Shown here piece by piece: positions 49,265 to 59,300 of a stretch of DNA of 64,000 bases. The notes below the pieces were generated by a model. The model was not told the origin of the DNA. It ran no database searches and worked only from the letters and a program-made list of their open reading frames with translations. Source of the stretch: Deltaproteobacteria bacterium (lineage in GTDB: Bacteria; Myxococcota_A; UBA9042; DTJE01); NCBI GenBank assembly GCA_029547805.1, contig JAKPOP010000003.1, positions 186,001-250,000 of the forward strand, given 5' to 3'. A program made the position numbers and the translations under genes. How positions within the stretch are numbered: the stretch's first letter is position 1; each line of letters starts with the position of its first letter.

Positions 49265-50329
49265 CTGATCGACACCCGTCGGACGCCACGAACGCGAATC
49301 CTGTCGCTGCTGGCCCTTCTTTCCCGGAGCCGGAAGCCCCTCTCGAGGGCCGAGATCCTGCATCGGCTGCGCGAGTTCTATCTCCCGGGAGGCCGCTCGA
49401 GGGCGGGCGACGATCCCACGATTTCGGAGAGCATCCGGCGGAAGTTCAGTCGCGACATCGAGTTCCTCCGCTCCCTCGGCTACCCGATCACCGCCCCGGA
49501 GAGCGAGAACGGGGAGGACGGCTACCAGTTGGAGAGTCCACCGCGGGATTCCGACGAACGGCTCTCGCCGGAGGACCTCGAGACGCTTCGCCTCCTGGCG
49601 GCGATCGGCCGCAAGTTCCAGCGGTCGCCTTCCGACGAGGCGCTCCGGATGGTCTTCGCTCGCATCGAGGCCCTCGCCCAGCAGGTCCCGGCGGACCGTG
49701 GCAACGACCCCGTGATCTTCTCCCTGCAGGAACTCGAAACGCCCGTCCTCGCCCCCACGGTCTCCCAGGACGTGCTGCTGTCGGTGACCAGGGCATTGCG
49801 CGAAGGGCGGTCCCTGTTGCTGCACTATCAGTCCGCCCACGCCCATGCGCCCCGGCGACGCAGGGTGGACCCCTGGGGGCTCTTCCAGAAGGCCCGGGTC
49901 TGGTACCTGATCGGGTGGTGCCACCTGCGGAGGGATCGTCGGATGTTCGCCTTGCACCGGGCCGATGCCGCCAAGGTCCTGGAGGACCCCCTGGCAGTGC
50001 CCAGGCCGGTGGACTTCTCCCTGGCCCACTGGGCCTCCCGGGAGTCCTGGGAACTCCCGATGCACGACCCCATCGAGGTCACCCTGGAACTGGACGAGGT
50101 CGCTGCGGGGCTCCGCCAGACCCGGTTGCGATCCGGCGAGGCCTCGCTCCAGGGCCCCGACGGGACCTGGCAGGTGCGGGTGCGCGTCACCAATCTCGAA
50201 CCCCTGATCGGCCTGATGCTGAGCCTCTGGGGCCATGGGCGGGTCCTGGCCCCGGCCGACGTCCGTTCCCGCTTCGAGGCCACCGTGGATCGCCTGATCC
50301 GGGACCACGCCGAGGAGAGTCCCCGATGA
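49265..50329 (+). CDS. WYL-domain transcriptional regulator (first of pair), CTG start
   Basis: The frame begins with CTG at 49265, 5 nt after a perfect AGGAGG and 28 nt after the predicted transcription start. No ATG, GTG or TTG lies between the upstream in-frame stop (49202) and 49265, and the next usable start (TTG at 49529) would cut off the DNA-binding domain. From CTG the protein is 354 residues: an N-terminal winged helix-turn-helix (TRILSLLALLSRSRKPLSRA, then REFY and a typical recognition helix), and a central WYL domain (LLLHYQSAHAHAPRRRRVDP, VWYLIGWCHLRRDRRMFALH) with a C-terminal extension. WYL proteins sense nucleic acids or nucleotides in several known cases. The stop overlaps the next start (ATGA). 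Confidence 0.82.
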   Translation: MIDTRRTPRTRILSLLALLSRSRKPLSRAEILHRLREFYLPGGRSRAGDDPTISESIRRKFSRDIEFLRSLGYPITAPESENGEDGYQLESPPRDSDERLSPEDLETLRLLAAIGRKFQRSPSDEALRMVFARIEALAQQVPADRGNDPVIFSLQELETPVLAPTVSQDVLLSVTRALREGRSLLLHYQSAHAHAPRRRRVDPWGLFQKARVWYLIGWCHLRRDRRMFALHRADAAKVLEDPLAVPRPVDFSLAHWASRESWELPMHDPIEVTLELDEVAAGLRQTRLRSGEASLQGPDGTWQVRVRVTNLEPLIGLMLSLWGHGRVLAPADVRSRFEATVDRLIRDHAEESPR

Positions 50330-51264
50330 ACGACCTGCAACGGGAGATCATCTCGTCAACGATGATGCTGTGGCATCTCAAGAAGGCCGGAAGGCCCATG
50401 TCCATCAGGACCCTGGCACGACGGGTCCACCTCTCCGAGGACGATGCCCGCCGCATCCTGAGCGGCCTGAACATGGTCCGGTCCGGCGACGATCTCTACG
50501 AGTACGTGGACGTCCTGGTGGAGGGGGATCGGGTGGAACTGGGAGCGGACCTCTCCCAGCGGCTGGAACGGGGCACGATGGTGCTCTCCCACGAGGAGTT
50601 CCTGGCCCTGGTCCAGGTCATCCGGGCCATGGAGCAGGCCCGCACGGGCGTGACACTGAGGTCTTGCATGCCCCTGCTGCGGCGCCTCGTCCGGACCGTT
50701 CGCCCCGGGGAGGACCTCCCGGTGGATATCCACGCCGATCCCCTTCCGGAGGCCTGGGTCCCGGTCCGAAACGTCGCCCTGCCTCGACGGCATGTCCTGG
50801 AGATGGACTACTGGACCCTGAGCCGGGACGAGGTCGGGCGACGGGAGGTGGTTCCCCTGCGGTTCCTGAAGGACGGCGAGCACTGGCACCTGAGGGCCTG
50901 GTGCCTCTTCCGAAAGGATTTCCGGACCTTCCGTCTGGACCGGGTGGTCCGCTTCCGGGACACGGGACGCAGGTATCGGGAGCCGATTCCCCGGGACGAC
51001 GATTCCCATCCTGCCAGGAACCGCGAGGCCCGGGTCCGATTCGACCCCGACGTGGCCTCCTGGGCCCGGGAGCGGTTTCCCGACGCGACGGTCCTTCCCG
51101 ACGGTTCCCTGGAGGCGTTGATCCCCTTCACCTCGGAACTCCTGTTCGCCGCCTGGATCCTCTCCATGTCGGGACATGCCCGGGTGCTGGACCCCGAGGA
51201 CGTGCGGAGGCGGATCCGGGACCGCCTTGCCGAGGCCTTCGGCCGCGATGGCGCCTCGATTTGA
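50326..51264 (+). CDS. WYL-domain transcriptional regulator (second of pair)
   Basis: A 312-residue regulator starting in an ATGA overlap with its partner. It has an N-terminal helix-turn-helix (SIRTLARRVHLSEDDARRIL), a linker, a WYL domain (VLEMDYWTLSRDEVGRREVV, HWHLRAWCLFRKDFRTFRLD) and a C-terminal extension. The two-gene layout recalls PafB-PafC, a DNA-damage-responsive WYL pair of Actinobacteria, where the two form a heterodimer. Whether that applies here is not known. No Pup-proteasome genes are in the window. Confidence 0.88.
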   Translation: MNDLQREIISSTMMLWHLKKAGRPMSIRTLARRVHLSEDDARRILSGLNMVRSGDDLYEYVDVLVEGDRVELGADLSQRLERGTMVLSHEEFLALVQVIRAMEQARTGVTLRSCMPLLRRLVRTVRPGEDLPVDIHADPLPEAWVPVRNVALPRRHVLEMDYWTLSRDEVGRREVVPLRFLKDGEHWHLRAWCLFRKDFRTFRLDRVVRFRDTGRRYREPIPRDDDSHPARNREARVRFDPDVASWARERFPDATVLPDGSLEALIPFTSELLFAAWILSMSGHARVLDPEDVRRRIRDRLAEAFGRDGASI

Positions 51265-51289
51265 CGCCTCGGTGTTCCTCGGCTAGGCT
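51261..51289 (+). promoter_or_regulatory. promoter for the outer-membrane protein at 51318
   Basis: TTGACG, a 17-nt spacer and TAGGCT at 51284-51289, overlapping the end of the second WYL gene. Predicted transcription start is near 51296. Confidence 0.58.
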
Positions 51290-51317
51290 CCCCTCGGCCA
51301 TGATGGCGGGGAAAGGG

Positions 51318-53171
51318 ATGACAGGCACCCTCCGGTGGACTTGGGCCTTCCTCGTGGTCGCCGCGGTGGCCCGGGCCGAGACTCCCCCTCCGGAGGCTTC
51401 CGGGGCGACACCTCCGGGGGCGACTGGGGAGGAGCCCCTTCCGGGCGTGGACGACCTCCTGGGACAGCGTGCCGACGAGGCGGTTCGGAACTGGTCGACC
51501 CTGCCTCCGCAGGATGGGCCCTCCCGCACCTTCCCGTGGTTCGAGCACCACGGCTATTTCCGGTTGCGAATCGACGGCTACTGGCGTCCCCACCTGGGCA
51601 CCGAGGCCATCGCGAACGGGGCCACGGTGAACACCTCGGCCTACCGGCCGCCCCTCAATGCCAACGTAACCAACCACGACCCGGGTCAGGACTGGATCGG
51701 CGGTGCCAACATGCGCCTGCGGTGGGCCCCGGTGCTCCATGTCTCCCCGCGGATCGAGGTCCAGGCGGAGGTGGACGTCCTGGACAATCTGGTCCTGGGC
51801 AGCACCCCCGATGCCGACCCGGATCGGGCCGACGCCCCGCTGCCGATCTACTCCCGGAGTCAGGCCCCGGCCTCGGCCACCCGGCTGGGCGGGCGGGACC
51901 CGGTCACCGTGAAGCAGGCCTTCGTGTCCTGGACGCCGTTCCTGCCCAAGGATGACCGCGGCTTCCTGTTGCGCCTCTCCGGAGGCCGGATGGCCCGGCA
52001 GTGGGGCCTGGGCATCCTCGAGAACGCCGGCCGGGACCTCGACTCCGACTACGGGACCTACCAGGACCGGGTGAACCTCCTGGCCCGCATCGGCGGCATC
52101 TACACCGAGGTCGGCTACACGTGGGTCGCCTCCGGTCCCAACACGATGGACCCCTCCCAGCCCTACGGCGAGACCCACGACCTCTCGAACGCCGACGACG
52201 TCTGGGACCTCTCGCTGGCGATCTTCCGCCGTCCCGACACCGAGGCAGAGAAGCGCAAGCGCTACCGGGACCTGGTCGTCCTGAACCGCCCCGTCGTGGA
52301 CGGTGGCGGGTACCTCGTCTTCCGGCGTCAGAACCTGGACGTGAAGCCCGCCATGGACGGGTCCATCACCGCGATGCCCACGACCCCCTATGACGAGGTC
52401 GCCCTGGAGAAGCGAAACGGCTGGATGTTGACGCCGGACGTCTGGCTTCGCCTGGAGTGGAAGCCGTCCCTGAAGGAACACGTTCGCATCGAGGCGGAGT
52501 TCGCCGGCGTCTTCGGCCACATCCAGAACGTGCCCCGCTTCCGCTACGACTCCGGGTCCTCGTCCTGGCAGGCCGACGGCTCGGCGCCGCTGGACATCCG
52601 GTCCTTCGGCGGAGCCCTGGAGGGGGAATACGTCCGGGGCCCCATCTCCACGGGTCTCTACGCGGGCTTTGCCACGGGCACCGCTGCCCCCTGGTGGGGC
52701 TGGCGGGACCGGAACAACGTCACGACCAACCGGGGCCTCCAGTCCCTGCGGTCGTTCTATTTCCACCCCGACTACCGGGTGGACCAGCTGCTGTTCCGAA
52801 ACGTCGTCGGGACCATCACCAACGCGTGGTATGTCAAGCCCTTCGTCCAGTATGACCTCTTCGAGGGGGACCGGGATGCCCTGGCAGGGCGCCTCGAGGT
52901 CCTCTACGGTCGGGCGTTCGAGGCCCGGGCGACGCCGGGGGGCAAGGACCCGAACCTGGGCGTCGAGTTGCTCGTCCGCCTCTTCTACGAAGAGAAGGGT
53001 GCCTTCTACGCGGGCCTGGACTGGGCGACCCTGTTCCCCTTCGACGGCCTGGACCTCCCGGCGACCTACGGCTGCCCCGAGGACGGCAGCGGCAACCTGA
53101 CGGCCTGCCACGCCGCCCGGAACGCCCGCTGGTCGATGGCGGTCCGGGGCCGCTTCGGGGTCATGTTCTGA
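51318..53171 (+). CDS. outer-membrane protein, TIGR04551-like
   Basis: A 617-residue protein. Three in-frame ATGs (51300, 51303, 51318) are possible; the third has GGGGAAAGGG directly ahead and gives a normal signal peptide (TLRWTWAFLVVAAVARA). The body has many amphipathic strands and ends in an aromatic residue (FGVMF), as outer-membrane barrels do. The segment GGRMARQWGLGILENAGRDL is characteristic of a myxobacterial family (TIGR04551) of unknown function. The pattern suggests a large porin-like barrel. It sits between the WYL pair and the pilin operon with its own promoter. Confidence 0.78.
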   Translation: MTGTLRWTWAFLVVAAVARAETPPPEASGATPPGATGEEPLPGVDDLLGQRADEAVRNWSTLPPQDGPSRTFPWFEHHGYFRLRIDGYWRPHLGTEAIANGATVNTSAYRPPLNANVTNHDPGQDWIGGANMRLRWAPVLHVSPRIEVQAEVDVLDNLVLGSTPDADPDRADAPLPIYSRSQAPASATRLGGRDPVTVKQAFVSWTPFLPKDDRGFLLRLSGGRMARQWGLGILENAGRDLDSDYGTYQDRVNLLARIGGIYTEVGYTWVASGPNTMDPSQPYGETHDLSNADDVWDLSLAIFRRPDTEAEKRKRYRDLVVLNRPVVDGGGYLVFRRQNLDVKPAMDGSITAMPTTPYDEVALEKRNGWMLTPDVWLRLEWKPSLKEHVRIEAEFAGVFGHIQNVPRFRYDSGSSSWQADGSAPLDIRSFGGALEGEYVRGPISTGLYAGFATGTAAPWWGWRDRNNVTTNRGLQSLRSFYFHPDYRVDQLLFRNVVGTITNAWYVKPFVQYDLFEGDRDALAGRLEVLYGRAFEARATPGGKDPNLGVELLVRLFYEEKGAFYAGLDWATLFPFDGLDLPATYGCPEDGSGNLTACHAARNARWSMAVRGRFGVMF

Positions 53172-53296
53172 TTCGGCGCCGTCGCAAGGATTTCCCCCCT
53201 GTGAATCGATTTCATACCTGGAGGGCGCCGGTGCGGTTCGATGTCTTCGTTCTTTCGCATTTCCAGCAGGTTGCAACCCGTCGCAAAACGTCTTTC

Positions 53297-53313
53297 CAGG
53301 CACATTTGTTGCA
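53297..53313 (+). promoter_or_regulatory. sigma54 (RpoN) promoter for the minor-pilin operon
   Basis: CAGGCACATTTGTTGCA has GG at -24 and GC at -12 with exactly 10 nt between, and the flanking CAC and TT bases of the RpoN consensus. A start near 53324 gives a 24-nt leader to the ATG at 53348. Upstream, CCGTCGCAA occurs at 53179-53187 and again at 53278-53286; these could be activator (PilR/NtrC-type) sites. Confidence 0.68.
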
Positions 53314-53347
53314 GCCGGTACCCGCTGGTTCCCGGAGGGGGTGGCCG

Positions 53348-53950
53348 ATGACCCGTCGTGGCCCGGCAGCCGGCTTCACGCTGGTGGAACTGATGGTGAC
53401 CGTGGCGATGATCGGCGTGCTGGCCGTCATCGCCATCCCCTCGGTGATGGAGGCCATGCAGAAACGGGAGGTGGTCCAGGCCTCCCAGGCGGCCCTGGAC
53501 CTGGTCGAATATGCCCGGGTGCAGGCCGCCGCCCGAAATCGCGCCTACGCCATCCGAGTCGCCGTCGCGTCGGGGGGCACCGCCGGTGGACGGATCCAGT
53601 TGTGGGAGAACACGACCTCGTCCTGCTTCGGCTTCAACGCCGTGGGCCCGGGGGGAGAGACGGCCCGGATGGTCCGGGAACTGGACCTGGCGGCATCCTA
53701 TCCCACGGTGGTCCTCTTCGAGGTCCAGCCCCAGGACCTGCCCAACTCCCCGCTCTGCATCAAGCCCGACGGCCGGGTCTTCCAGGTGATCAACGACGCC
53801 ACGGCCGTGATCATCCCGTCGGGGGACCGTTTCGCCGGCGGGGATGCCCGGCTCCGGTTCCAGCGGCTCAACAAGGTCGGGCGACGGGAGGGGCCGGTGC
53901 ATGCCCTGGCCATTCCGTTCAACGGACTCGCCCGAGTGGTGGTGGAATGA
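53348..53950 (+). CDS. minor pseudopilin, FimU/GspH-like
   Basis: A 200-residue type IV pilin-like protein. The start at 53348 places a short basic leader (MTRRGPAAG) before a standard prepilin cleavage site, G|FTLVELMVTVAMIG, with Glu5. A globular beta-rich head with two Cys follows. Minor pilins of the FimU type start the pilus tip complex. It is the first gene of a tightly overlapped run (pilin, PilV-, PilW- and PilX-like, PilY1) behind a sigma54 promoter, so the open frame upstream of 53348 is not coding. Confidence 0.88.
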   Translation: MTRRGPAAGFTLVELMVTVAMIGVLAVIAIPSVMEAMQKREVVQASQAALDLVEYARVQAAARNRAYAIRVAVASGGTAGGRIQLWENTTSSCFGFNAVGPGGETARMVRELDLAASYPTVVLFEVQPQDLPNSPLCIKPDGRVFQVINDATAVIIPSGDRFAGGDARLRFQRLNKVGRREGPVHALAIPFNGLARVVVE

Positions 53951-54606
53951 TGGCACGGCGCCTCCAGGATCTGGCCCCTTCGATGCCTTCCCGGCCCCGG
54001 CGGGCCCTCCCCCGGGGCTACACGCTCGTCGAGGTCCTGGTGGTCATCGCCGTCACAGTGGTGGGGTTCCTGGCCCTCACGCACCTCCAGACCTCGGTGC
54101 TGAAGGCCAACGAGAATGCCTGGAACATGACTGGCGCCGTGCGGCTGGCCACCCACGTCCAGGAGACGATCCGCTCCGAGGCCCTCCGGTGGTACAACGA
54201 CACCTACAACGGGGCCGGCGGAGTGGCCCAGAACGACTTCCTCTATCTCCGATGGGTCGGCCCCCCGAACCTGAACGGCACCTCGGGATGGCGATCCGCG
54301 GGGTTCTACCCCGAAGGGACCCCCTTCGCCCTGGTGAACCAGGTGGGGATCCAGCAGGCCTGGGATGCAGGGGTGCTGCGCCATCTCCCCGGGGATCGAA
54401 ATGCCCGGTATTGCGTGGAATACCGCCTGACCTGGCTCGTGCCGGACTACCTGATCCGGTCCGAGGTCCGAGTGATGTGGCCTCGCCCCGGGTCCCGGGC
54501 CGGGCTCTACGACTCCTGCCCGGCGGACATGGCGAACCACCCCGAGGACGTGTTCGCGATCACGATTCCTGCAACGGTGATGAAGAATGTCTTCGTGTCT
54601 CCATGA
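53947..54606 (+). CDS. minor pilin, PilV-like
   Basis: A 219-residue prepilin starting in a 4-nt overlap with the FimU-like gene. The leader of about 24 residues ends RG|YTLVEVLVVIAVTVVGFLAL, with Tyr at +1 and Glu at +5. The head domain has features of PilV proteins (DPTTH-like beginning is absent). PilV helps prime pilus assembly with PilW and PilX. Confidence 0.85.
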   Translation: MMARRLQDLAPSMPSRPRRALPRGYTLVEVLVVIAVTVVGFLALTHLQTSVLKANENAWNMTGAVRLATHVQETIRSEALRWYNDTYNGAGGVAQNDFLYLRWVGPPNLNGTSGWRSAGFYPEGTPFALVNQVGIQQAWDAGVLRHLPGDRNARYCVEYRLTWLVPDYLIRSEVRVMWPRPGSRAGLYDSCPADMANHPEDVFAITIPATVMKNVFVSP

Positions 54607-55753
54607 TGTCGGGGCCACCTGCGCCGGCCCCCACCGGCCTCGCCTGCCCGCCAGCGCGGGGCTGACCCTGCTGGAGGTCCTGATTGCCGGCGCGGTGTCG
54701 ATGATCCTGATCGTGTCGGTCTATGCGGTCTATTCGGCCAGCAGCCGGGGCTACCAGGTCCACCGGCAGGTGCTCGGGGCCCAGCAGCAGGTCCGCTTCG
54801 GCATGGACCAGTTGGTCCGGGACGTGTCCCTGGCGGGATTCCTGGGCACCCCCGACTCCCAGGCGGACCCCAACGTCTGCCCCAAGCCCGCCGGGAGGCT
54901 TCGGGGCGTCGTGATCCAGGAAGGCGGCCCCACGAACGGGAATCCCCGGCTGGTTCCCCAGTCCATCACCCTCTTCGGGGCCTTCTGGAGCCAGGTCATC
55001 TATTTCTCCGAGAGCGCCATCGGAAACCAGGTGGTGCTCCAGTCCGGGGCCACGGGGGCCCCCTTCCCGGCCACCGAGGAGGAGTTCGACCGCATCTTCA
55101 CCCCGGGGCGCTTCCTCCGGATCGTCAACGCGGACCAGTTCGAGATGTACGTCCCGATCCAGAACGCCAGTTTCCAGAACCGCCTGATCACCCTCCAGTC
55201 CCCGCTGCCCACCGCGGTGCCGCCGGACTTCTGCGGCGTCCAGGGCCTGGGCGTGGGGCTGGAGGTGAACGTGGTGGGCTACGTGCGCTATTCCCTGCAA
55301 CTGGACCCTGGCGAACAGGGCAAGGTGGACCTGATCCGGGAGGAGATCGACGGGTCGGACCCCGCCCTGGCCCGGGTGGTGAACCGGTCCGCGGTCCGGG
55401 TGGCCGAGTACGTCGCGGATCTCACCTTCCTGGACTTCACCCTGGACGTGGACCGGACCCGGCGACAGCCGACCCTGCAGGTCCTGGCCAGCCTGGAGGA
55501 TCTCCAGGCCACCGGCAACCAGTTGCTGGACCTCAGCGACGCAGCGAGGCCTCAGGACCTCCGGGCCGTGACGGTCATGCTGACCACCCGGACCCAGGAG
55601 GAGGACGAGTCCTTCCCCTTCGTGGCCCGGGCCACCCGAAACGACCCCCTGGACTCCTACGAGGTGGACCCCGCGATGCGGGGTTCGGCCCGGACCGTCA
55701 CGATGGCCCAGCGGGTGACCCTGCCCTCCTTCGCCGTGAGGAACGTGAAATGA
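54587..55753 (+). CDS. minor pilin, PilW-like
   Basis: A 388-residue prepilin. The start at 54587 lies inside the end of the PilV-like gene (20-nt overlap); no other ATG precedes the pilin helix. The cleavage site is ASAG|LTLLEVLIAGAVSMILIV, with Leu instead of Phe at +1 and Glu at +5. The large head (about 330 residues) is typical for PilW. It contains four or five Cys, which may form disulfides. Confidence 0.83.
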   Translation: MSSCLHDVGATCAGPHRPRLPASAGLTLLEVLIAGAVSMILIVSVYAVYSASSRGYQVHRQVLGAQQQVRFGMDQLVRDVSLAGFLGTPDSQADPNVCPKPAGRLRGVVIQEGGPTNGNPRLVPQSITLFGAFWSQVIYFSESAIGNQVVLQSGATGAPFPATEEEFDRIFTPGRFLRIVNADQFEMYVPIQNASFQNRLITLQSPLPTAVPPDFCGVQGLGVGLEVNVVGYVRYSLQLDPGEQGKVDLIREEIDGSDPALARVVNRSAVRVAEYVADLTFLDFTLDVDRTRRQPTLQVLASLEDLQATGNQLLDLSDAARPQDLRAVTVMLTTRTQEEDESFPFVARATRNDPLDSYEVDPAMRGSARTVTMAQRVTLPSFAVRNVK

Positions 55754-56334
55754 GGCAGGACCTTCGTGCCCCGGTCTCGACGCATTCCGTGGCCCCGTCC
55801 GGCGGCTACATCCTGATCGTCGCGATGCTGGTCCTCCTGGCCCTGACCAGCCTCGGGATCGCCGCGGTCGAGGTGGCGGCCAATCACCTGAATCTGACCG
55901 GGAGCGTGCGCATCGCCCAGGTCGCCCGCACGATCGCCGCCTCCGGGGCCGAGGGCACCATGGCCTTCGCGGGCATGAACCCCTCGGGCTTCACGCAGTT
56001 CGTGGCCGCCCAGAACGGCCTCGTCCAGATGCGGGACCTTTCGGCCGGCTTCTACGACACCTCCACCGACGGCAGCGGGTCCTTCGGGCGGGAGGCCGTC
56101 ACGATGAACACCGCGTTCTGGCAGAGCCGCATGACCTCGGCGGTGACCACCCACCGGGCCCCGGGCTTCGGGGTCGGCGAATACTGCTTCCGGCGGTACA
56201 TCTCGGAGACCGAGGCGGTCTTTCGGAACGACCTGGCGCCCGGGAGCCCCAATGCCCAGACCCTGACGATCGATCGGGACGCCCAGGCCCGGGCAATGGC
56301 GGCAATCTTCGTCGGGCCCGTGGGGTGCCCATGA
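55750..56334 (+). CDS. minor pilin, PilX-like
   Basis: A 194-residue protein starting in a 4-nt overlap with the PilW-like gene. Its N-terminus SGG|YILIVAMLVLLALTSLGI has the pilin helix but no Glu at +5, which is the mark of PilX/GspK-type tip subunits. The head ends with one or two Cys. Together with the FimU-, PilV- and PilW-like proteins it should form the tip-priming complex that carries PilY1. Confidence 0.85.
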   Translation: MRQDLRAPVSTHSVAPSGGYILIVAMLVLLALTSLGIAAVEVAANHLNLTGSVRIAQVARTIAASGAEGTMAFAGMNPSGFTQFVAAQNGLVQMRDLSAGFYDTSTDGSGSFGREAVTMNTAFWQSRMTSAVTTHRAPGFGVGEYCFRRYISETEAVFRNDLAPGSPNAQTLTIDRDAQARAMAAIFVGPVGCP

Positions 56335-59300
56335 GGTGTGCGATGAAACTCCCCCTGCTGCCGTCTTACGGCCTGTGGGTCATGTCCCTGGCGGTCTTCC
56401 TGGTCCCGGGGACCTCCCGGGGGCAATCCCTGCCGGCCCACGAGGTGAAGCCCATCGTCCTGATCCTGCTGGACACCTCCGGCTCGATGGAGTACGACGC
56501 CGACCAGCCGGGAGTCGAGACCGGGGACAACGACGGGTCCCTGACCCCGCCGGTCTGTGCCGGGGTCGGCAACTCCGGGAAGAGCCGCTACATCGTCGCC
56601 ACCGAGGTCCTCACGGGGACCTTCGCCAACTACGAGTGCGCGATCCAGGACCGGTCCAACAACGCCGTCCCCCCCTGTCCCCGGGAGGACTGTCCCTACC
56701 CGGTGCCCCACATCGTGCCCCTGGGGACCCAGGCCGCCGATGGCCTGATCGATCGCAACGCCTACGACTTCAAGTTCGGCGTGATGACCTTCGACACGAA
56801 GGCCTCCCCGTCGACCGACGCGTCGGGCGGGTACTCCTACGGCCCGGAACAGGGGGTCAACTACGGCGCCCGAAACGCCACGGCCCCCACCGGGCCCATG
56901 GTGATCCCCAGCGCCTCCGACGACTCGGCGGACGTCTTTGCAAGGAACCAGGAGGTCCAGGCCTCGATCCTCTCGGTCATTCCCGTCGGGGGGACCCCCA
57001 TCGCCCCCCTGCTCTACGACGCCCGGTACTTCTTCAGCACCCACCCCTCGATCCTGAACGACCCCTTCCGGACCTGCCGGCCCAAGAGCGTGGTGCTGAT
57101 CACCGACGGCCGGGCCAACCTGGGCGAGGGGTCGAACCCCTACCAGGACTCGGTCCGGGAGGCCCAGTTGCTCCGGGAGATGGGCGTCTCGGTCTGGGTC
57201 ATCGGCTTCAAACTGGCCGACGGGGTCAGCAGCCTCGCGGAGGCCATCGCCACCAACAACGGCACGCTGGACCTGCCCTACTTTCGGGCCGACAACAGCG
57301 TGGACCTGGTGAAGGCCTTCTCCCAGATCCTGGGCAATCTGGCCGTGGCGACCCAGTCCCGGACCCGGGTGGTCGTCACCTCCGAGACGGGCAATCCCCT
57401 GGACGTCCAGTACCAGTTCAACGCCGCCCATGCCAAGGTGCCCTACCCCGGGGGCTCGGGATTCGTGCCGGGTCTTCGCCAGGGGATCATCGAGCGATCG
57501 GTCTATCAATGCGGCGTCAACGAGGCCCGGCCCAACGAGGCGGGGCTCGCCCTGGTGCAACGCATCTCGGACCTGCTCAACGCCCGCATGGACACGGACC
57601 GGGACCTCTACACCTGGGTCGGGGGAACCCGGGAGCGCTTCGAGGCATCGAATCCGAACCTGACCGCCGCGGCCCTGGGGGTCCCGGGCCCGGGCCAGCC
57701 GATCCCGGACTTCAGCCGGGACCCCGTCACCGGTCTCTGCCGCACGGGCTTCCTGTCGGGGTCCTATGACCAGAAGGTCACGGCCTGGCGCCAGAACCTG
57801 ATCGACTACGTCCGGGCCGCCGACGTCTCCTGCCGGGCCGGTTACAAGACCGGGGCCAGCGACCACGGGACGCCGGTGGTCCAGGGACGCCTGCAGGACA
57901 TGGACCTGATGATCCCCTCGTTCAAGCTCTTCCGGGACCAGATCGCGAACCGGGACGTGGTCCTCTACCTGCCGACCCACGACGGGATCCTCCACGCCTT
58001 CCGGGTGGATCGGCCCAATGGCGCCGTCGAGGACCCCGACTGGGGACGGGAACTGTGGGGCTTCCTGCCGAATCACATGCTGGACTCGCTCCAGCAGTTG
58101 CCCGACGGGAAGCGGACCCTCCTGGACGGCAGTCCGGTGCTCAAGGACATCATCCTGAGCCGGAGTCGTTCGACCCTGACCACCGAGGGGGCGGCGGCCT
58201 GGCGGTCCATCCTGCTCTTCGGGGACCGGGAGGGAGGACGGGGCCTCTCGGCCCTGGACGTCACGGACAATCAGCGGGACAACTGGTCGGTCCTCTGGGA
58301 GGTCTCGGCCACCAAGGGCCGATGCCTCGGGGGCTTCCCGACCTGCAATCCCGGTGGCCCTGCCCTGTTCCAGAACGACTTCAGCCTCCTGGGGTGGTCC
58401 TTTGGAAAACCCGAGATGGGGGTCGTCCAGGTCTGTCCCGGAGGCGCCACCTCCTGCCTCCAGAGCAATCTGGAGGAGGTCGCCATCGCGGTGGTCCCCG
58501 GGGGCAGCGGCAAGAACCTCGCCCCCGGCGCCGGGCGCGTCGTCTATGTGATCCGGCTGGACACCGGTGAGAAACTGGCGGAATTCCGCAGCGGCCAGGC
58601 CAACGTGGACTCTTCCTGCGGAGGGACCAACCAGTTGATCGACTCGGACCTCGTGGGCCATTTCACCTGCTACAGCACCTTCCCGGGCACCTTCCTGTCC
58701 CGCTGCTACCTGGGAGACGCCGCGGGACGGCTCTGGCGCCTGGAGATCGGCTCCCCTGGAATCCCGAACTGGAATCTGGCCCTCTTCTACGACCCCTATG
58801 CGTCCGTGACGCCGTTGCCGGCCCTGGACGACCCGCGACGGGCCCCGGCCTACGAGGCCCCCTCCCTGGCCCTCCAGCCCGGGACGAACCGCCTCGTGAT
58901 CGTGTATGGCGCCGGGGACATGGACCATCTGGACAACACGACCCAGATCTCCTTCGTCGCGAGCCTCCAGGAGTCCATCGAGCAGTACCCCCTGAGTCCC
59001 GAGCCCGACCGGACCTGCTCCCCCTGGAACGACGCCGTCTGCCGGAAGGTCCACGCGGGCCGTGGCATGCAGGTGGGACCCACCGTGCTCTGGAAGAAGT
59101 TCCTGGGCTACGACGCCTCCTGGAACCTCGAGGCCGGGGCCCTTCCGGGGGAGCGCCTCATGGGAGCCCCAGTGATTTTCGGAAGCGGCGCCTATTTCAC
59201 GACCTTCGCCCCCTCCCTGGACAACCCGTGCCTCGCGGGGATCGGGCGGCTCTATGGGGTCGCCTTCGACCGCCATGACGCCACCTGCCAGGACCTGGTG

